From contig JASHZC010000230.1 in assembly GCA_030042755.1 (NCBI GenBank), positions 1 to 6,706 on the forward strand: a stretch of DNA of 6,706 nucleotides, written 5' to 3'. The notes beneath the pieces were generated by a model that ran no database searches, had not been told where the DNA came from, and worked only from the letters and a program-made list of their open reading frames with translations. How positions within the stretch are numbered: position 1 is the stretch's first letter; every line of letters starts with the position of its first letter. Both the position numbers and the translations under genes were made by a program. Origin of the DNA: Vulcanimicrobiota bacterium (GTDB taxonomy: Bacteria > Eremiobacterota > Eremiobacteria > Baltobacterales > Baltobacteraceae). Of the stretch, positions 1 to 6,362 are shown piece after piece.

Positions 1-944
1 TTGCGGACGGAAACATTGCGTACGTCACGGCTACGGCGCAGCAACCGCCATTGGTCGCTCTTACCGGCGAAAACGGCGGATCGCCACGGGCGATCGACGC
101 CGAGCTTATTCCGGCAGAGTTCCCTGCGACTGCGCTGGTGACGCCGAGCGACGTGACGTACCACGCGCCCGATGGAACCGTCGTGCACGCGCAACTGTTC
201 GCGCCACCCGGAATGGCTCGCAAACCGGCGGTCGTCTTCGTGCACGGCGGGCCGATGCGGCAGATGTTGCTCACTTGGAATCCGATCGATTACTACACCA
301 ATTCGTACGCGGTCAATCAGTACTTTGTAAGCCGTGGCTTCGTGGTGTTGTCGGTCAACTATCGATCGAGCGTCAACTACGGCCACGATTTCCACTACGC
401 CGTCGGCCGAGCGTGGACGGGCGCAAGCGAATATCAAGACGTGCTCGCGGGTGCTCGCTGGCTGCAACAACAGCCGTTCGTCGATCGCTCGCGCATTGGG
501 ATTTGGGGCGGTTCGTGGGGCGGCTATCTCACCGCGCTCGCGCTCGCGCGCAACTCCGACGTGTTCAAAGCCGGCGTGGACTACAGCGGCGTGCACGACC
601 TCATGCACGATGCCACCGACTACTTTCACTTCTACGGAGAAGGCGCTGCGCGCGTCGACATGAAGCCGTGGCTGAAGCTTGCGTTGGAGTCGTCGCCAAT
701 CGGATCGATCGGTACGTGGCATTCGCCGGTACTCTTGATCCAGGGTGACGAAGATCCCGATGTCGATTTTCACCAATTGGTCGATTTGGTTCCACGCTTG
801 CAAGAACAACACGTTCCCTATCAATTGATGGTGCTGCCGGATGAGGCGCACGGGTTCTTACGCTGGTCGTCCTGGCTGCGCTCCGACGAAGCAGCCGCGG
901 AATTCTTCGAGCGCTATCTGCAGACCGGGGAAGCGACGCGATAA
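1..944 (+). CDS. S9-family serine peptidase (prolyl oligopeptidase / acylaminoacyl peptidase type), C-terminal part
   Basis: The 5' end lies outside the window. The reading frame is open from base 3, and the first visible residues resemble the end of a beta-propeller blade, so the TTG at 51 is probably not the real start. The rest is an alpha/beta-hydrolase catalytic domain. Counting from the codon at 51, it shows the HGGP oxyanion-type motif (residues 65-68), the nucleophile elbow GGSWGG with Ser155, the likely catalytic Asp235 in QGDEDPDV, and His267 in DEAHGF. These are the expected Ser-Asp-His triad in the expected order and spacing for peptidase family S9. Such enzymes cleave short peptides or remove N-terminal acylated residues; the substrate cannot be read from this part, and a signal peptide, if any, would be off-window. 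It ends with TAA at 942-944 and overlaps the 3' end of the opposing M91-like gene by 31 bases. Family is secure; subfamily is not. Confidence 0.92.
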   Translation, partial: ADGNIAYVTATAQQPPLVALTGENGGSPRAIDAELIPAEFPATALVTPSDVTYHAPDGTVVHAQLFAPPGMARKPAVVFVHGGPMRQMLLTWNPIDYYTNSYAVNQYFVSRGFVVLSVNYRSSVNYGHDFHYAVGRAWTGASEYQDVLAGARWLQQQPFVDRSRIGIWGGSWGGYLTALALARNSDVFKAGVDYSGVHDLMHDATDYFHFYGEGAARVDMKPWLKLALESSPIGSIGTWHSPVLLIQGDEDPDVDFHQLVDLVPRLQEQHVPYQLMVLPDEAHGFLRWSSWLRSDEAAAEFFERYLQTGEATR

Positions 945-1378
945 GTCGAGCCGGCGTGATCGTAACGAATCGATTCGTGGAGCGTTTTCGCTGCATGCCT
1001 TTCGCTGCCGTCGATGACGCGGCGCTCCTCCGCCGTGTCGTAGCGCGTGTCCGGCGTGCAATTCAGGCGACGCTCGGCGCGCACGTTCTCGACGGCGTGG
1101 TCGACTTCGTGACCTAAGCCAAGCGCGGGAGACTGACGTCCACCGCGCGTCGTCCGCAGCGCACTGTACGGATCCCACGCGATTTCGTCGTTCGAGGGAT
1201 TGAAGTGATCGTCGTTGCGGTGATTGATCGTGAGATGGTATTCGCGTCCGTCTCGCGCGTCTTCGAGACGATGAAACAAGCGCTTCTCGACCGGATCGCG
1301 CGAGAGATAGCGCTTTGCTTGAACGTAGAGCGCGTTGTCGGCTCGAGGGACCGCAAGCGTTCCGTGATGTACGAGCAT
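914..1378 (-). CDS. Stand-alone M91/NleD-like zinc metallopeptidase domain protein
   Basis: A 154-residue frame from ATG (1376-1378) to TAG (914-916). Residues 90-94 are HEVDH, an HExxH zinc-binding and catalytic signature, preceded by GGRQSPALGLG. This matches the general pattern of the M91 family (enterobacterial effector NleD and C-terminal toxin domains of RHS/YD-repeat proteins): a DEIAWDP strand (64-70), SPALxLxHE, then an acidic EERRVI (117-122) and GSE (124-126), ending in a basic region with IRYDHAG and YRVASP. The assignment rests on recalled family pattern, not alignment. The third zinc ligand is probably one of E117, E118 or E126, but this cannot be decided here. An in-frame TGA at 1391-1393 fixes the start near 1378, with a weak GAAGAG ribosome site just upstream. 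No signal peptide, membrane segment or RHS repeats are visible, so the protein may act in the cytoplasm, be exported by a dedicated secretion system, or be a detached toxin tip. No obvious immunity gene adjoins it. Confidence 0.7.
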   Translation of the reverse strand: MLVHHGTLAVPRADNALYVQAKRYLSRDPVEKRLFHRLEDARDGREYHLTINHRNDDHFNPSNDEIAWDPYSALRTTRGGRQSPALGLGHEVDHAVENVRAERRLNCTPDTRYDTAEERRVIDGSERHAAKTLHESIRYDHAGSTYRVASPVCR

Positions 1379-1435
1379 GATGCTCTTCGATCACGCATTC
1401 GACACGACGCCGCAAGGGCGAGGGGCAGCGCAACC

Positions 1436-1456
1436 GGGCTTTGTCAAGCCCTTGAC
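1436..1456. repeat. Overlapping inverted repeats (operator-like dyad)
   Basis: Two palindromes share the same bases. GGGCTT (1436-1441) and AAGCCC (1446-1451) flank a TGTC tetraloop. GTCAAG (1443-1448) and CTTGAC (1451-1456) are perfect 6-base arms separated by CC. The second dyad contains a -35-like hexamer on each strand: TTGACA on minus (1447 to 1442) and TTGACC on plus (1452 to 1457). It may be a repressor site, a hairpin in a transcript, or a symmetric divergent promoter core. The arms are certain; the role is inferred. Confidence 0.5.
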
Positions 1457-1479
1457 CCGGGATGGTACGTTAGTATGGC
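1452..1479 (+). promoter_or_regulatory. Candidate sigma-70-type promoter
   Basis: The -35-like box TTGACC (1452-1457) is followed after 16 bases by TATGGC (1474-1479). The -35 is good and the -10 only partial. A start near 1486 would place the RNA 5' end at the base of the closed structure described at 1486-1646. No plus-strand protein gene follows within reach, so a non-coding transcript is the natural product if the promoter is real. Confidence 0.35.
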
Positions 1480-1485
1480 TCGACT

Positions 1486-1646
1486 GCGCCAGGCGCGCAC
1501 CATGCATAGGTGCCGAACCGACTTGGTTGACCAAGGGAGCATCAGCTCCGGATACGATGAGAGAGCTTGGGCCTCGCGCCTGCTCCGCTCAGCGCCCGGG
1601 CCGCACCCACCTGCGAGAACGCAGGTTCAGTTACCTCGCGTGGCAG
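1486..1646 (+). ncRNA. Candidate structured non-coding RNA of unknown class
   Basis: This stretch lies between two minus-strand genes and can fold into a closed multi-hairpin structure. Outer pairings are nested: 1488-1491 with 1641-1644, 1494-1497 with 1637-1640, 1508-1511 with 1633-1636, and 1515-1519 with 1624-1628. Inside are two adjacent 5-bp/4-base-loop hairpins, 1522-1535 (CTTGG/CCAAG) and 1536-1549 (GGAGC/GCTCC), and a bulged hairpin pairing 1558-1566 with 1582-1591. Two alternative hairpins, 1497-1513 (GCACC/GGTGC) and 1609-1626 (ACCTGCG/CGCAGGT), compete with some outer pairs. A promoter-like sequence ends just upstream on the plus strand. The size, closing stem and small 3' hairpin recall 6S RNA, but I cannot confirm a central bubble, and no SRP, tmRNA, RNase P or riboswitch core was recognised. 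No U-run terminator is seen. The strand is uncertain, since the complement folds similarly and would form the leader of the M91-like gene. Confidence 0.35.
1609..1626 (-). terminator. Strong hairpin just after the TIM-barrel gene; possible terminator without U-tract
   Basis: A perfect 7-bp stem, ACCTGCG (1609-1615) and CGCAGGT (1620-1626), with a 4-base loop, begins 23 bases beyond the TAA (1650-1652) of the minus-strand TIM-barrel gene. On that strand it is followed by GGGTGCGG, not by a T-run, so it is not a classical intrinsic terminator. It may instead protect the 3' end of the mRNA or belong to the structured RNA candidate that covers the same bases. Confidence 0.3.
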
Positions 1647-1649
1647 ACG

Positions 1650-2360
1650 TTACGTGCGGTTGAGTTCTACTTCTGCTCGCGCGATGCGCCACCGGCGCAT
1701 CGCGTCGCGCATTTCCGACATGTTCGTATCACCCGCGTCGCGATCGAACGTGAAGTAGCCGCGGTAGCCTTCCCAACCGCCCAGCTGCGGTATCTGTTGC
1801 GCGTCCCACCACAACAACACCGTTTTTGACTGCAACGCAAGCGGATCGCTGGCTGCATCGAACGCGGCCGGCTCGGGCCCGTACCGCAGCCACGCCGAGT
1901 CGGTTTCTTTCGCCACGCGTTTGCAGTCGTGCGTCGTTGCGGCGAACGTTCCGGGCGCGTTGCGTAAAGCAATCGTTACATTCGCCGCTTTGGCCAAGCT
2001 CGCCGCAGCGCCAAGCTTTCCGAGTTGCTCGCTCCATGAAAGCACGGTTTCGGCGCCGAGACGTCCGGCAAGAAGCGGTGCGCCCAGCGCTCGAGCGCGA
2101 TCGAGTACCGCTCGCATCCGATCGTGTTCGGCCGTAAGAAATTCGTCGCTTGCAAGAGCCGCGATCGTAAGTCCGAGGTCGGTGGCCATCTTTTTCACTT
2201 GGGCGAGATAGTCGTCGTCGCTGCGCGGAAAGTGCCGGTCGTCCAAGACAACGCCGTCGCAGCCGAGCTCGCGCGCAGCGCCGTCGAGAAACTCCAGCTG
2301 CGTCAGCTCGCCGCGATCGAGCGCTCGTGCAAAGGCGCCGCTCGTACAGGCCAACTTCAT
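1650..2360 (-). CDS. Sugar phosphate isomerase/epimerase-like TIM-barrel protein, apparently lacking canonical metal ligands
   Basis: A 236-residue protein starting at ATG 2358-2360 and ending with TAA at 1650-1652. It begins MKLACTSGAF and runs through alternating helices and short hydrophobic strands (CDGVVLD 34-40, LTIAALASDEF 64-74, VTIALRN 128-134, VLLWWD 181-186), fitting the xylose-isomerase-like / AP endonuclease family 2 barrel. Family members normally carry a metal-binding Glu and often a nearby His in a lxlENH-type strand end. Here the equivalent strand reads IALRNAPGTF, with Arg133 and Ala135 in those places, and no clear metal site is left. It may therefore be a non-catalytic or altered member; substrate is unknown. 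At 236 residues it is somewhat short for the family (commonly 250-300). It is divergent from rpiB with a 53-base gap, and no convincing Shine-Dalgarno sequence precedes the start. Confidence 0.75.
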   Translation of the reverse strand: MKLACTSGAFARALDRGELTQLEFLDGAARELGCDGVVLDDRHFPRSDDDYLAQVKKMATDLGLTIAALASDEFLTAEHDRMRAVLDRARALGAPLLAGRLGAETVLSWSEQLGKLGAAASLAKAANVTIALRNAPGTFAATTHDCKRVAKETDSAWLRYGPEPAAFDAASDPLALQSKTVLLWWDAQQIPQLGGWEGYRGYFTFDRDAGDTNMSEMRDAMRRWRIARAEVELNRT

Positions 2361-2364
2361 GTCC

Positions 2365-2379
2365 GGGGCGCTTCGCCCC
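2365..2379. repeat. GC-rich inverted repeat in the divergent intergenic gap
   Basis: GGGGCG (2365-2370) and CGCCCC (2374-2379) are perfect arms around CTT, lying in the 53 bases between the divergent TIM-barrel and rpiB starts, 4 bases from the TIM-barrel ATG. It could be an operator, an mRNA hairpin masking the minus-strand start, or a dispersed extragenic palindrome. The remaining gap is very C-rich and shows no clear -10/-35 pair, so the promoters probably lie inside the neighbouring coding regions. Confidence 0.4.
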
Positions 2380-2413
2380 AGGGTCCGCGCCCCCCGCTTC
2401 GAACTTGCGATTC

Positions 2414-2941
2414 ATGACCATTGCGCTTGGGGCCGACCACGCGGGCTACGAATACAAAGATCGTATCGCCAAAACGCTGCGCGATGCCGGACATCGCATT
2501 CTCGATTTCGGCACGCACGATGCGACACCGGTCGATTACCCGCAATACGGCTACGCCGTCGGCGAAGCGGTTGCCAGCGGCCAAGCCGAACGCGGTATCG
2601 TCGTGTGCGGTTCGAGTTTGGGAATCTCGATTGCGGCCAATAAAGTTCCGGGCATACGCTGCGCGGTCGTCGCCGAGCCGCTTTCCGCCGAGCTTGCGCG
2701 GCGACACAACAATGCCAACGTGCTCGCGCTCTCGGAACGCCTCACCGGCTGGGAGATGATCGACCGCGTCGTCGACGTCTTCTTGCACGCGCCTTTTGAT
2801 GGCGACGAGCCTTCCGGAGCGCGGCACAAGCATCGCGTCGACCAGCTATTCGAATTCGGAGACGCGCAGCGCGAACGCACGCTCAAAGCAATCGAGACCG
2901 GCGCGGTCAGCGACGCGATCACACCCAAAGAACTATTGTAG
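2414..2941 (+). CDS. rpiB: Ribose-5-phosphate isomerase B (RpiB/LacA family)
   Basis: A 175-residue cytoplasmic enzyme interconverting ribose 5-phosphate and ribulose 5-phosphate in the non-oxidative pentose phosphate pathway, feeding PRPP synthesis. The frame is open upstream, but ATG 2414 gives the family N-terminus [15 protein letters not shown], with Asp8-His9 of the active site. Catalytic Cys65 lies in [15 protein letters not shown], His98-Asn99 in RRHNNANVL, and the phosphate-binding RHKHR is at 137-141. Departures from the usual pattern are visible: CGSSLG instead of CGTGIG, VAEPLSA (86-92) where most members have VHDxYSA, and LALSERLTG where CLGARVIG is common. The C-terminus from about residue 150 is a charged tail, making the protein about 25 residues longer than the usual 150. 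Those changes leave some doubt between true RpiB and a related RpiB-like isomerase. glyA follows 13 bases downstream, so an operon is likely. Confidence 0.9.
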   Translation: MTIALGADHAGYEYKDRIAKTLRDAGHRILDFGTHDATPVDYPQYGYAVGEAVASGQAERGIVVCGSSLGISIAANKVPGIRCAVVAEPLSAELARRHNNANVLALSERLTGWEMIDRVVDVFLHAPFDGDEPSGARHKHRVDQLFEFGDAQRERTLKAIETGAVSDAITPKELL

Positions 2942-2944
2942 GAC

Positions 2945-2950
2945 AAGGAA
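2945..2950 (+). promoter_or_regulatory. Ribosome binding site of glyA
   Basis: AAGGAA sits 4 bases before ATG 2955. The glyA frame is open much further upstream, to 2796 inside rpiB, and this site together with the family N-terminus decides for the ATG at 2955. It is the clearest Shine-Dalgarno sequence in the window; most other genes here lack one. Confidence 0.7.
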
Positions 2951-2954
2951 CGTC

Positions 2955-4202
2955 ATGGATATTCTTACCCCGTCGGACATCGAAGCCCAAGATCCGGAAT
3001 TGTTTGCCGCGATTCAAAACGAAGAGCGCAGGCAACGCGAGAACCTGGAGCTCATCGCTTCGGAAAACTACGCAAGCCGTGCCGTGCGCGAAGCGATGGC
3101 GAGCGTGTTGACCAACAAATATGCCGAGGGTTATCCGGGCAAGCGGTATTACGGCGGCTGCGAATGGGTCGACGTGGCAGAGACTCTTGCGATCGAACGC
3201 CTCAAGCTCTTGTTTGATGCCGAACATGCGAACGTGCAGCCACACGCGGGTGCGCAAGCAAACATGGCGGTGTTCATGGCGCAGTTGCAACCCGGCGACA
3301 CGGTGCTGGGAATGTCGCTCGCTCACGGCGGGCATTTGACGCATGGCACGAAGGTCAGTTTCAGCGGCAAGCTTTACAACGCGGTCGCGTATGGCGTTCG
3401 AAAAGATAACGAGCTGATCGACTTCGACGAAGTTCAAGCCATGGCGCGCTTTCACAAACCGAAGCTGATCATCGCCGGCGCGAGCGCGTATCCGCGCACG
3501 ATGGAGTACGCACCTTTCCGCGAGATCGCGGATGAAGTCGGCGCAACGCTCCTCGTCGATTTCGCGCACATTGCGGGTCTGGTTGCGGTAGGACTGCATC
3601 CGTCCCCGGTTCCGATCGCAGAATTCGTCACATCGACGACCCACAAGACGTTGCGCGGCCCACGCGGCGGCGTCATCATGTGCAAGAAAGAGTACGCACA
3701 GGCGATCGACAAGAGCGTTTTCCCTGGAATTCAAGGCGGCCCGTTGATGCATACGATCGCTGCCAAAGCGGTCGCGTTCGGTGAAGCGCTGCAGCCGCCG
3801 TTCAGGATGTATCAAGAGAACGTAATCGCGAATGCGCAAGCAATGGCGGAAGAATTCGTACGCGGCGGGTTGCGCCTCGTCGCCGGCGGAACCGACACGC
3901 ACCTGATGCTGGTCGACGTTTCCGTGAAGGGCTTGACCGGCAAAGCCGTCGAGGCATATCTCGATCGCATCGGTATCACGGTCAACAAGAACGCGATTCC
4001 GTACGACCAGCAAAAGCCGATGGTCGCGAGCGGCATTCGGATCGGCACGCCGGCGATCACGTCGAGGGGCCTCGGAATCGAAGAATGTCGCGAGGTTGCG
4101 CGCATTATCGTCGACGGGCTTGCGGATATCTCATCCGAGACGAACGTCGACCGGCTCCGCGGGCGCGTGCGCGAGCTTACTTCGCGGTTCGAGGTTCCCT
4201 AG
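2955..4202 (+). CDS. glyA: Serine hydroxymethyltransferase
   Basis: A 415-residue PLP enzyme (the family is normally 410-420) converting serine and tetrahydrofolate to glycine and 5,10-methylene-THF, the main source of one-carbon units for thymidylate, purines and methionine; cytoplasmic. The sequence is full length and canonical: LIASENY (33-39) near the N-terminus, the tyrosine-rich [15 protein letters not shown] (54-68), the PLP-ring-contacting His124 region [10 protein letters not shown], Asp202 and His205 in VDFAHIAG (pairing with the pyridine nitrogen), the Schiff-base Lys231 in [13 protein letters not shown], and carboxylate-binding Arg362 in GIRIGTPA. It starts at ATG 2955 behind an AAGGAA site, 13 bases after rpiB, and is probably co-transcribed with it. 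Its last 26 bases overlap the 3' end of the opposing transporter gene, and no terminator is seen between them. Confidence 0.98.
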   Translation: MDILTPSDIEAQDPELFAAIQNEERRQRENLELIASENYASRAVREAMASVLTNKYAEGYPGKRYYGGCEWVDVAETLAIERLKLLFDAEHANVQPHAGAQANMAVFMAQLQPGDTVLGMSLAHGGHLTHGTKVSFSGKLYNAVAYGVRKDNELIDFDEVQAMARFHKPKLIIAGASAYPRTMEYAPFREIADEVGATLLVDFAHIAGLVAVGLHPSPVPIAEFVTSTTHKTLRGPRGGVIMCKKEYAQAIDKSVFPGIQGGPLMHTIAAKAVAFGEALQPPFRMYQENVIANAQAMAEEFVRGGLRLVAGGTDTHLMLVDVSVKGLTGKAVEAYLDRIGITVNKNAIPYDQQKPMVASGIRIGTPAITSRGLGIEECREVARIIVDGLADISSETNVDRLRGRVRELTSRFEVP

Positions 4203-5691
4203 ACAGCGGCGAAATAGCGACGATTACTGCGGCGATGGCAGCGCATGCCGCGCAGGTCAGTGCTACGCCACGAAAACCGACGTCGAACGCCTCGATCGAA
4301 GCGCGTTGCAAGCGCGGATCTGCGAAGCGTGCCCCGCCGAGGCGGTCTCGCTGAGCGGCAACGGCCGTGCGCTGACGGGCCGTCGCGCTCATGCGATCCA
4401 GCGCGCGATCGATCGATGCATTGTAGAGCACCGCGAGCACGACGATCATGACTGCGATCGCGATCAAACCCGCAATGCGCGCAACCGCCGTGTTGATTCC
4501 CGACGCGATACCGACGTGATGCTGGTCGGCGGAATCGATGACGCCGGTCGTGAGCGGTGCGACCGTGATTCCCATTCCGAGGCCGATCCCGAGCAAACCC
4601 GGAAAGAAGGCCGTCATGTACGACGTGCGCGGTTCGAGGAACGCCAGGAGGGTGAAACCGAATGCGACGATCGCCGGGCCGACGGTTAGCACCGTCCGCA
4701 ATCCGACACGCGGCACGAGTGCGGTCCCGACACGCGCGAGTAGGACCAAACAGATCAACATCGGAAGCGTGCCGAGCGCAGTCTGCAGCGCGTTGTATCC
4801 ATGCGCTTGAATCATTGCGAACGGCAATTCATAGAACAGGCCGCCGAGTGCGCCGTACAAAAAAAGCGTAGCGAGATTGAGAGCGATAAACGCGCGCGAT
4901 GCAAAAATATCGGGCGGAACGAGCGGATACGGGCAACGGCGTTCGCGCACGACGAATAAGACGAGGAATGCCAGTCCGGCGATCGTCGCGCCGCCCGCGC
5001 TCGCGCTTCGCCAGCCTTCGGCGCTGGCCTGAATGAGCGCGTACGTTAGCCCACCCAAGCCCGCCGTCGCAAGTAATGCGCCGATTACGTCAAGTTCTTT
5101 TGGAGCGCCCTCGTCGCGGCTTTCTTCAACGTGACGCAGCGTCGCCGCGATCACGACGGCCGCAAGCGGCACGTTAATCCAAAAGACCGAACGCCATCCG
5201 AGCGTATCGATCAACACGCCGCCTAAAGCCGGTCCAACCGTTGATGTCAACGCGCCGAACGCCGACCATGCGGCAATCGCGCGCCCGCGCGCGTCGCCTG
5301 TAAAATGTGCTCCCAGTATTGCCAGACTCGACGGAGCCACAAGCGTGCCGCCCAGTGCCTGAACCACGCGAGCCACGAGCATCGAGGGGATCGACCACGC
5401 GAACGCGCAGCCAATCGAACCGATCGTGAATAACGTAATGCCGCTCAGAAAAACGAGCTTGCGTCCGTAACGGTCGGCGAGCGCGCCTCCCAGCAACATG
5501 AGCGACCCGAGAACGAGCGTGTACAGCTCGATGATCCACGCCACGTCTCCCGCGCTCGCGTGAAACTGGCGTTGGATTGCGGGTAATGCGAGTGTGACGA
5601 CCGCGCTGTCGATGAATGCAAGGCTGGACCCGACGATGGTCGCAAGGAGCACCCAGGTATCGCGTGCACGCATACGAAACCGGACTTGCAT
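4177..5691 (-). CDS. MFS drug exporter, DHA2 (EmrB/QacA) type
   Basis: A 504-residue inner-membrane protein, about the usual size for the 14-helix DHA2 group, which exports drugs and other small molecules by proton antiport. Helix 1 carries the DHA2 signature [14 protein letters not shown] (26-39, with Asp28). Motif A is [11 protein letters not shown] (69-79) after helix 2, the motif B region is [13 protein letters not shown] (108-120), and motif C is [15 protein letters not shown] (153-167). A hydrophilic loop at about 425-472 precedes the last helix, as in EmrB/QacA proteins. Substrate cannot be predicted; no partner membrane-fusion gene is in the window. The first ATG is 5691, with a second at 5673 that fits helix 1 equally well; neither has a strong ribosome site. 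The gene stands opposite to its neighbours inside an otherwise co-directional housekeeping group, overlapping glyA by 26 bases and touching upp, which suggests insertion or local rearrangement. Confidence 0.93.
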   Translation of the reverse strand: MQVRFRMRARDTWVLLATIVGSSLAFIDSAVVTLALPAIQRQFHASAGDVAWIIELYTLVLGSLMLLGGALADRYGRKLVFLSGITLFTIGSIGCAFAWSIPSMLVARVVQALGGTLVAPSSLAILGAHFTGDARGRAIAAWSAFGALTSTVGPALGGVLIDTLGWRSVFWINVPLAAVVIAATLRHVEESRDEGAPKELDVIGALLATAGLGGLTYALIQASAEGWRSASAGGATIAGLAFLVLFVVRERRCPYPLVPPDIFASRAFIALNLATLFLYGALGGLFYELPFAMIQAHGYNALQTALGTLPMLICLVLLARVGTALVPRVGLRTVLTVGPAIVAFGFTLLAFLEPRTSYMTAFFPGLLGIGLGMGITVAPLTTGVIDSADQHHVGIASGINTAVARIAGLIAIAVMIVVLAVLYNASIDRALDRMSATARQRTAVAAQRDRLGGARFADPRLQRASIEAFDVGFRGVALTCAACAAIAAVIVAISPLSREPRTAK

Positions 5692-6361
5692 GTCCGCCAG
5701 CCAGGGCCTGCAGGTTATCGATCATCCGGCGGTGGCCGATCGTCTCGCGCGTTTGCGCGACCGCTCGACGCCAACACCGGTGTTTCGCATGCTCATCGAA
5801 GAACTCGGCGCGTTTCTGGCGTATGAGGCGGCGAGGTCGTTGCCGCTTCGCGACGTTCGCATCACCACACCGCTGATCGAAACCATCGCGCAGCGCATCG
5901 CGACGCGCCCCGTGGTCGCTCCTATCCTGCGCGCCGGACTCGGGCTGCTTCCCGGTTTTCTGAACGTCATCGACGATGCCGTCGTCGCGCATCTCGGATT
6001 CTATCGCGACCCGGAGTCGCTGCAGCCGGTTCCGTATTACGCAAACGTACCGCCGGAACTCTCCGATCGTCACGTGTTCGTGCTCGATCCGATGCTTGCA
6101 ACCGGCAATTCCGGCGTCGCTGCGATTGACGCGCTCATGGAACGAGGCGCGCGCATGGTGACGATGGTCTGCGTGATTGCTGCGCCTGAAGGTGTCGCGC
6201 GTTTGCACGCCGCGCACCCGTCGGTGCCGATCGTAACGGCAGCGCTCGATGCCGGACTCAACGATCACGGCTACATTCTTCCGGGATTGGGTGACGCGGG
6301 CGATCGGATGTTCGGCAGTCTCACATCCGTACCCGTTGCCGTGCGCGTTCGGACGTCGTAA
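5690..6361 (+). CDS. upp: Uracil phosphoribosyltransferase
   Basis: A 223-residue cytoplasmic salvage enzyme joining uracil and PRPP to give UMP and pyrophosphate; the usual length is about 208-210. The N-terminal [16 protein letters not shown] (9-24) is the family opening. RAGLGL (81-86) and HLGFYRD (101-107) follow the conserved pattern, the PRPP-binding loop is [11 protein letters not shown] (131-141), and the uracil-binding stretch is [15 protein letters not shown] (195-209). The frame is open upstream, but ATG 5690 lies just six codons before the conserved region and no other standard start fits better. Its upstream bases show no strong Shine-Dalgarno site. The ATG shares a CATG with the first possible start of the divergent exporter gene, so its promoter must lie inside that gene. 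The stop is one base from the GTG of the dCMP deaminase gene, indicating coupled translation. Confidence 0.97.
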   Translation: MSASQGLQVIDHPAVADRLARLRDRSTPTPVFRMLIEELGAFLAYEAARSLPLRDVRITTPLIETIAQRIATRPVVAPILRAGLGLLPGFLNVIDDAVVAHLGFYRDPESLQPVPYYANVPPELSDRHVFVLDPMLATGNSGVAAIDALMERGARMVTMVCVIAAPEGVARLHAAHPSVPIVTAALDAGLNDHGYILPGLGDAGDRMFGSLTSVPVAVRVRTS

Positions 6362-6362
6362 C

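Noticed and set aside
51..53. TTG at 51 as the start of the S9 peptidase
   Set aside because: The frame is open to the window edge and upstream residues continue a propeller-like strand, so the gene most likely begins before the window.
858..1433. Alternative minus-strand frame of 191 codons over the M91-like gene
   Set aside because: Its translation is low-complexity Arg/Ser-rich, while the overlapping frame at 914-1378 carries a coherent metallopeptidase pattern.
1509..1566. Partial resemblance to the c-di-AMP (ydaO) riboswitch core (CCGAACC, then CATCAGCTCC)
   Set aside because: Spacing and order do not match the known core, and no plus-strand gene of the expected kind follows.
1609..1640. 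Possible tRNA T-arm (GGTTCAGTTACC)
   Set aside because: No acceptor, D-arm or anticodon arm can be built around it at tRNA spacing.
1205..1829. Plus-strand open frames of about 150 codons (1205-1663 and 1377-1829)
   Set aside because: They cross the structured intergenic region and run antisense to the neighbouring genes, without ribosome sites or recognisable domains.
2327..2413. N-terminal extension of rpiB from an ATG at 2327
   Set aside because: The extra 29 residues overlap the divergent gene's 5' end, look like non-coding translation, and precede the canonical RpiB N-terminus at 2414.
2919..4013. Long minus-strand open frame (364 codons) opposite glyA
   Set aside because: It is antisense to a full-length, canonical glyA; its translation is Arg/His-rich with no recognisable domain, typical of an opposite-strand frame in GC-rich DNA.
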